NCBI GenBank assembly: GCA_003525885.1
Contig: DQIG01000389.1
Coordinates: forward strand, 364 to 17,852
Direction of reading: 5' to 3'
DNA: 17,489 bases
Source of the DNA: Stenotrophomonas sp.
GTDB taxonomy: Bacteria; Pseudomonadota; Gammaproteobacteria; Xanthomonadales; Xanthomonadaceae
Shown here: positions 13,867 through 17,489 of the stretch, piece by piece
How the letters are laid out: each line of letters opens with the position of its first letter
Numbering within the stretch: position 1 is the stretch's first letter
Notes under the pieces: model-generated
The model's database searches: none
What the model was told of the DNA's origin: nothing
Seen by the model: the letters and a program-made list of their open reading frames with translations, nothing else
Program-made: the position numbers and the translations under genes

Positions 13867-14940
13867 ATGGCCCATCTCGATCTGGCCAACCTGCGCACCT
13901 GCCTGCTGGACGACACCCAGCTGGCCGCAGTGGCCCTGCATCGCACCTTCGCCGGACACCTGCCGGTCAGCAGCGGGCAGCTGGTAGTCTGCGATCCGCT
14001 GGTCCAGGCCGAGGCGCCTGCGCTGGCCGACTACACCGCCCCGCTGGGCCGGCATCCGGTTGAGATCATCGTGCACAGCGGCCGCCCAGCGTTGGCCGTG
14101 GCCTGGTTCAAGCCCCGCGAAGCTCTCACTGCGACCGCCCTGCACTGGCAGATGGCGCGCTGGACCACGCAGGATCTGACTGGCCTCGATGAGGACAGCT
14201 TCATCGGCTACCCGGTCGACGCTGGCATCGGTTGCTTCATGGATACCGACACCCAGCAGGCACTGCTGGCCCTGATCGAACAGGCCGATGGCGACGAAGA
14301 GAGTGAATGGTCGGATGCACTGATCGACCACGATGGCCTGGATGAAGGCGCCGAATACCGCCCCTGGGGCGAGGACTCGCCGCACGGCCTGGTGGTGTTC
14401 ACCAGTGGCTGGGGCGACGGCGTCTATCCCAGCTACTGGGCGCTGGATACGTCCGGCATTCCGGTCGCCCTGGTCACCGATTTCCTGTGCATCCAGGGCG
14501 GCGATGGGCGCGACGAGCGCGAGATTGCCGACCAGGCCTATCGCGACAACCTGCCAGTTGCGGAAGCCGAGGCGCTGGCGCGTCTGGTGGCCGCCGTGGA
14601 GCGCGATGACGCGGAAGCGCTGCGAGCCCTGCTGAAGGATGCGCCGCAGCGCGCCAACCAGATCGAACCAGGCTGTGGCGGCACCGCGCTGTTCGAGGCG
14701 ATCCGCCTGGACCGTCCGCAGGCATTGCGGGTGCTGTTGCAGGGCGGTGCATTGCCGGCGATGCCCGAGCGGCTGCACATGAGCAAGGTGACCAGCTATC
14801 TGGACTATGCGCGCTTCCTGAAGAAGCCACGCAGCGCGGAGCTGATGGCGGTGCTGGAAGTGCCCGTCGTTGCAGCCGAACCGCCACCGGCCGCACCGCG
14901 ACCCCGTAGTTTCTGGGACCGGCTGTTCGGCCGGAACTGA
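13867..14940 (+). CDS. DUF4241 protein with ankyrin-like C-terminal region
   Basis: 357 residues from the ATG at 13867, which has GGAG five bases upstream; an in-frame TTG at 13795 is too close to the tRNA promoter and has no ribosome site. The middle reads GWGDGVYPSYWALDTSGIPV then ALVTDFL, the hallmark of DUF4241 (GDGxYxxYWGLDxxGxxxxLVxDF). The N-terminal part has the usual LPVSSGQLVVCDPL and VEIIVHSGRPALAVAWF. After about residue 230 comes an ankyrin-like pair (LARLVAAVERDDAEALRALL; GGTALFEAIRLDRPQALRVLL), then a proline-rich tail ending FWDRLFGRN. No signal peptide. The domain has no established biochemical role; some members lie beside toxin or immunity genes, which is not the case here. 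Confidence 0.85.
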   Translation: MAHLDLANLRTCLLDDTQLAAVALHRTFAGHLPVSSGQLVVCDPLVQAEAPALADYTAPLGRHPVEIIVHSGRPALAVAWFKPREALTATALHWQMARWTTQDLTGLDEDSFIGYPVDAGIGCFMDTDTQQALLALIEQADGDEESEWSDALIDHDGLDEGAEYRPWGEDSPHGLVVFTSGWGDGVYPSYWALDTSGIPVALVTDFLCIQGGDGRDEREIADQAYRDNLPVAEAEALARLVAAVERDDAEALRALLKDAPQRANQIEPGCGGTALFEAIRLDRPQALRVLLQGGALPAMPERLHMSKVTSYLDYARFLKKPRSAELMAVLEVPVVAAEPPPAAPRPRSFWDRLFGRN

Positions 14941-14960
14941 TCGGCGCCGGAATACAGCAA

Positions 14961-14984
14961 CGCCGGGCATGACCCGGCGCTACC
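14961..14984 (-). repeat. SMAG/REP-type palindromic element
   Basis: On the minus strand it reads GGTAGCGCCGGGTCATGCCC followed by GGCG: a GTAG head and a CGCCGGG/CCCGGCG stem with a five-base loop. This is the form of the GTAG-headed REP repeats that are abundant between genes in Stenotrophomonas maltophilia. It lies between two convergent genes (stops at 14940 and 14996) and may act as a bidirectional terminator or mRNA stabiliser. Confidence 0.8.
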
Positions 14985-14995
14985 TTCCTGCTTTC

Positions 14996-15988
14996 TCAGC
15001 CGGCATCCACCGCCAGCGCACCCAGTGCACTGGCCTTGATCCTTTCCTTGGCCTTTTCACAGGCGCCACCGCAATCCAGGCGCGAGGCCTCCAGCTGCGG
15101 CGGCAGGTGCTCGGCCAGGAAGTCGATGAACACGCGCACCGCCGGCAGCAGGCCGCGGCGCGAGGCGAACACGGCATGGCACACGCCCTGCGGCAGCGAC
15201 CAGTCCGGCAGCACCACTTCCAGCTCGCCGTTGCGCACGGCGTCGGCGCACACGGTTTCCGGCAGCATGGTGATGCCAAAACCGTCCTTCACCATGCTCT
15301 GCAGCAGCGGGAAGTCGAAGCCGGCCACGCGCGGCTGCAGGTCAACCCGGCGCACTTCACCTTCCGGACCATGCAGTTCCCAGCGCTGGCGTGCTTCGTC
15401 TTCGCTGATGCTGAGGGTGACGTGCTGGGTCAGCTCTTCCGGGTCCTTGGGTCGGCCGGCGCGGTCCAGGTACTTCGGGCTGGCCACCAGCAGTTCCTGC
15501 ACCTGTCCGAAGCTGCGCATCACCAGGCTGCCGTCGTCGTCCAGGCGCGAACGCACGCGCAGGGCCACGTCGTAGCCTTCGTTGATGATGTCCACGCGGC
15601 GGTTGCTGATGTTCAGCTGCAGGCGCACCTTCGGATACTGCTCAAGGAACTTGGGCAGCAGCTTGGGCAGCTGCATCTGCGCCAGTGACACCGGCACGCT
15701 GGCGCGGACCACGCCGCGCGGTTCCGCGCTGAGGCGGTCCACCACTTCGCGGGCGGCCTGGGCCTCGGCCAGCATCGTCTGCGCATGGCGGTGCACGCTG
15801 GTGCCGACATCGGTGACCGCGAAACGGCGCGTGGAGCGCTGCAGCAGGCGCACGCCCAGGTCGGTTTCCAGCTGGCTGATGCGGCGGCTCAGTCGCGACT
15901 TGGGAATACCCAGTGCGCGCTCGGCGGCGGCGAATCCGCCGTGGTCGACCACCATCGCGAAGTAGTACAGATCATTCAGGTCATGCAT
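14996..15988 (-). CDS. LysR-family transcriptional regulator
   Basis: 330 residues, typical LTTR length. The ATG at 15988 has GGA seven bases upstream. The N-terminal winged helix reads MHDLNDLYYFAMVVDHGGFA, then AAERALGIPKSRLSRRISQL, then ETDLGVRLLQRSTRRFAVTD, with the standard LTTR pattern. The rest is the periplasmic-binding-protein-like effector domain (RGVVRASVPVSLAQMQLPKLLP, then YDVALRVRSRLDDDGSLVMRS, then FPLLQSMVKDGFGITMLPE). An unusual short extension with Cys-x3-Cys (DCGGACEKAKERIKAS) ends the protein. It is transcribed divergently from the azoreductase with a 127-base shared upstream region, so it most likely controls that gene in response to a quinone or other electrophile. Confidence 0.95.
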   Translation of the reverse strand: MHDLNDLYYFAMVVDHGGFAAAERALGIPKSRLSRRISQLETDLGVRLLQRSTRRFAVTDVGTSVHRHAQTMLAEAQAAREVVDRLSAEPRGVVRASVPVSLAQMQLPKLLPKFLEQYPKVRLQLNISNRRVDIINEGYDVALRVRSRLDDDGSLVMRSFGQVQELLVASPKYLDRAGRPKDPEELTQHVTLSISEDEARQRWELHGPEGEVRRVDLQPRVAGFDFPLLQSMVKDGFGITMLPETVCADAVRNGELEVVLPDWSLPQGVCHAVFASRRGLLPAVRVFIDFLAEHLPPQLEASRLDCGGACEKAKERIKASALGALAVDAG

Positions 15989-15994
15989 GCCCGA

Positions 15995-16010
15995 GTTCCA
16001 TATCTAGAAC
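15995..16010. promoter_or_regulatory. Candidate LysR-type binding dyad
   Basis: GTTC (15995-15998) and GAAC (16007-16010) flank eight bases in the region shared by the lysR and azoreductase genes. It contains a T-N11-A spacing of the LTTR box type and lies 7 bases upstream of the regulator's start, fitting autoregulation. Binding is inferred. Confidence 0.4.
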
Positions 16011-16070
16011 AATACGTGGCATTCAACCACCTTTATCCCGCCTTTGCAACAACCTATCGTTCTCTCCGTC

Positions 16071-16087
16071 GGCGGGGCCACCCCGCC
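16071..16087 (+). other. GC-rich hairpin in the azoreductase leader
   Basis: GGCGGGG (16071-16077) and CCCCGCC (16081-16087) pair perfectly around a CCA loop, ending 28 bases before the azoR ATG. It is strong enough to matter in a leader RNA. There is no T-run, so attenuation is unproven. Confidence 0.35.
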
Positions 16088-16115
16088 CCTTCCTCCCAGA
16101 ACATAGGTGACTGCC

Positions 16116-16697
16116 ATGAAGCTTCTGCATCTCGACGCCAGCGTGCTTGGCGACAATTCCGTCTCGCGCCAGCTGTCGGCCGCCGTGGTCGCCCGCTTCA
16201 CGGGCCAGATCGACGGCCTGCAGGTCGATTATCGCGATCTTGACGCCAATCCGGTACCGCATCTGCGCAGCAGCTCGCTGGCCAAGACCGATGCCGCCGA
16301 GGCGACCGATGCTGAACAGGTGATGCAGCGGTTCCTGGAGGCCGACATCGTGGTGATCGGCGCGCCGATGTACAATTTCTCGATCTCCAGCCAGTTGAAG
16401 GCCTGGATCGACCGCGTGGCCGTGGCCGGCCGCACCTTCCGCTACACCGAGAAGGGTCCCGAAGGCCTGGCTGGCGGCAAGACGGTGATCATCGCCTCCT
16501 CGCGCGGCGGCTACTATGGCGCCGACGCGCCGGCGGCTCCCATGGACCACCAGGAGCCCTACCTGCGGGCGGTGTTCGGCTTCATGGGCGTGACGGACCT
16601 GCGCTTCATCCGCGCCGAGGGCGTGGCCCTGGGCCCGGAAGCGCGCGGCAAGTCGATCGAGACGGCCCAGGACGAGATCCTGAAGCTGGCCGCCTAG
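16116..16697 (+). CDS. azoR: FMN-dependent NADH azoreductase
   Basis: 193 residues, close to the usual 200 of AzoR. The ATG at 16116 has AGGTGA about six bases upstream; the GTG at 16107 is less likely. The flavodoxin-like fold is visible: KLLHLDASVLGDNSVSRQLS (FMN-phosphate loop region, residues 2-21), then PMYNFSISSQLKAWIDRV at residues 84-101 (the conserved PMYNF-x2-xxxLK-x-WID flavin contact), RTFRYTEKGPEGLAGGK and SSRGGYYG. It uses NAD(P)H to reduce quinones and azo or nitro compounds by two electrons, a detoxification role in the cytoplasm. It is divergent from a LysR regulator and converges with the TetR gene with a five-base gap. Confidence 0.95.
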   Translation: MKLLHLDASVLGDNSVSRQLSAAVVARFTGQIDGLQVDYRDLDANPVPHLRSSSLAKTDAAEATDAEQVMQRFLEADIVVIGAPMYNFSISSQLKAWIDRVAVAGRTFRYTEKGPEGLAGGKTVIIASSRGGYYGADAPAAPMDHQEPYLRAVFGFMGVTDLRFIRAEGVALGPEARGKSIETAQDEILKLAA

Positions 16698-16702
16698 TCC
16701 CG

Positions 16703-17320
16703 CTAGTCCTGGCTGGGCGCGGCGACCAGGCCGTCCCAGCCGGCCATGACCGACCGGGCGAGCGCCTCGAGCGTCGCCCGGTCGGCTCCGTCCCGGGCCT
16801 GGATCGACATGCCCTGTTGGATGGTGGTCAGATAGATGGCCACGGCGCGGACGTCGGCTCCGTCGGGCACGTCGCCCTCGGCCTGGCCCCGACGCAGCCT
16901 CGCCTCCAGCGCCGCGACCGCTCCGGCTCTGGCGCGCACCAGTTCCTCCCGCGCCGTATCGCTGAGATCGCCCACGTGCAGGGCCGACAGCACCAGGAGG
17001 CAGCCGCTGGGCTTGTCGGGGCGGGTGAAGACCCGCGCGGTGGCCATCAGCATGCCCACGCAGCCCTCCTTGGCCGTGGGAGCGGCTTCGACCCCGCCCC
17101 AGATGCCGTCGCTCTCGGTGGCCGCGTAGAGGGCCAGCGCTTCGCGGAAGAGCGCCTCCTTACAGCCGAACGCGGCGTACAGGCTGGGCGATGCGATGCC
17201 CATGGCGGCCGTCAGCTCGCTCATCGACGCGCCGTCGTAGCCGCGCGCCCAGAACACCTCCATCGCCTTATGCAGGGCCGTGTCGCGGTCGAAACCGCGC
17301 GGCCGTCCACGCTCCGCCAT
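16703..17320 (-). CDS. TetR/AcrR-family transcriptional regulator
   Basis: 205 residues, typical TetR length. The ATG at 17320 is only weakly supported by an upstream AGG. The N-terminal helix-turn-helix reads GRPRGFDRDTALHKAMEVFW, then ARGYDGASMSELTAAMGIAS, then PSLYAAFGCKEALFREAL; the GxxxxSxxxIxxxxGxxxxSLYxxFxxKexL pattern is present. The C-terminal ligand domain includes CLLVLSALHVGDLSDTAREE and AIYLTTIQQGMSIQARDGA, which matches the TetR_C group with I-x-GM-S-x-QARDGA (often beside reductase or SDR genes). It is divergent from the SDR gene with two dyads between them, so it probably represses that gene and itself. The ligand is unknown. Confidence 0.95.
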   Translation of the reverse strand: MAERGRPRGFDRDTALHKAMEVFWARGYDGASMSELTAAMGIASPSLYAAFGCKEALFREALALYAATESDGIWGGVEAAPTAKEGCVGMLMATARVFTRPDKPSGCLLVLSALHVGDLSDTAREELVRARAGAVAALEARLRRGQAEGDVPDGADVRAVAIYLTTIQQGMSIQARDGADRATLEALARSVMAGWDGLVAAPSQD

Positions 17321-17347
17321 GCCTGAAATCGCAACTTTCGTGAATTC

Positions 17348-17363
17348 TGTATTGGGCGATACA
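17348..17363. promoter_or_regulatory. TetR operator candidate 1
   Basis: TGTATTGGGCGATACA is an inverted repeat (TGTAT ... ATACA) 28 bases upstream of the tetR start. It shares the TGTAT/CGATA pattern with the second site. Confidence 0.55.
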
Positions 17364-17371
17364 TAAAGCGG

Positions 17372-17400
17372 TTGACGGGCTCGGGCAAGCTGGCCTTATT
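17372..17400 (+). promoter_or_regulatory. Putative sigma-70 promoter of the SDR gene
   Basis: TTGACG (17372-17377) followed at 17 bases by CTTATT (17395-17400), or at 18 bases by TTATTT. It is flanked by the two operator candidates, which would place a bound repressor over both edges of the promoter. Confidence 0.5.
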
Positions 17401-17402
17401 TC

Positions 17403-17418
17403 TGTATCGATCGATATG
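17403..17418. promoter_or_regulatory. TetR operator candidate 2
   Basis: TGTATCGATCGATATG contains the perfect 12-base palindrome TATCGATCGATA (17405-17416). It lies just downstream of the putative -10 and upstream of the SDR ribosome site. Centre-to-centre distance to site 1 is about 55 bases. Confidence 0.55.
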
Positions 17419-17432
17419 GAAAAGGAATCGAG

Positions 17433-17489
17433 ATGAGTGACCTCACCGGAAAGCGCGCCCTGGTCACCGGCGCCAGCCGGGGCATCGGC
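17433..17489 (+). CDS. SDR-family NAD(P)-dependent oxidoreductase (3' end missing)
   Basis: Only the first 19 residues lie in the window (MSDLTGKRALVTGASRGIG). The TGASRGIG motif is the short-chain dehydrogenase/reductase nucleotide-binding signature TGxxxGIG. AAGGAATCGAG stands before the ATG as ribosome-binding site. It is divergent from the TetR gene and probably its main target. Substrate and exact family cannot be told from this piece. Confidence 0.93.
   Translation, partial: MSDLTGKRALVTGASRGIG

Noticed and set aside
13720..14970. A 416-residue antisense frame over the DUF4241 gene and the tRNA
   Set aside because: It overlaps the tRNA-Ser gene and mirrors a well-supported sense gene.
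1..17489. CRISPR array or retron-like repeat unit
   Set aside because: No regularly spaced repeats and no cas or reverse transcriptase gene are present.

Overview
The window looks like chromosomal DNA of a Stenotrophomonas species, probably of the S. maltophilia complex, or a close Xanthomonadaceae relative. The grounds are GC-rich coding DNA with strong third-position GC, a GTAG/SMAG-type REP palindrome at 14961-14984, and a type IV secretion effector with the Xanthomonas-type VirD4-docking domain (XVIPCD). The assignment rests on recognising families and style; no database search was possible.

Layout. 1-2527 (+): the 3' part of macB, then three small exported proteins: a BA14K-like protein, a three-EF-hand calcium-binding protein and a six-cysteine 65-residue peptide. 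2597-5289 (-): a bacterial-killing cassette with a lipoprotein (likely immunity protein) followed 19 bases later by its likely X-T4SS effector, preceded by an unrecognised 135-residue gene. 5290-5777: no credible gene, but a dense cluster of inverted repeats. 5778-7217: a divergent pair, an HxlR-type regulator (-) and an AcuI/YhdH acrylyl-CoA reductase (+). 7364-10545 (+): a small hypothetical gene and a large UvrD-like helicase carrying an embedded nuclease-like segment and a C-terminal zinc ribbon.

10546-13650 is visibly AT-richer and patchy, the look of an acquired island ending at the 3' end of a tRNA-Ser(UGA) gene. It holds a membrane-anchored protein with a HEPN-type R-x4-H motif, a decayed IS3-family element, and an unrecognised multi-TM protein with a proline-rich tail. 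No integrase is seen. Beyond the tRNA are a DUF4241/ankyrin-like protein, the REP element, a LysR regulator divergent from an FMN azoreductase, and a TetR regulator divergent from an SDR oxidoreductase that runs off the end.

The strongest lead is the effector/immunity pair (2597-4805): the delivery signal and lipoprotein partner are clear, but the toxic region matches no enzyme motif I know. Second is the HEPN and multi-TM membrane proteins beside tRNA-Ser, which could be parts of an uncharacterised defence locus. Third is the 5311-5586 palindrome cluster, which is unexplained.
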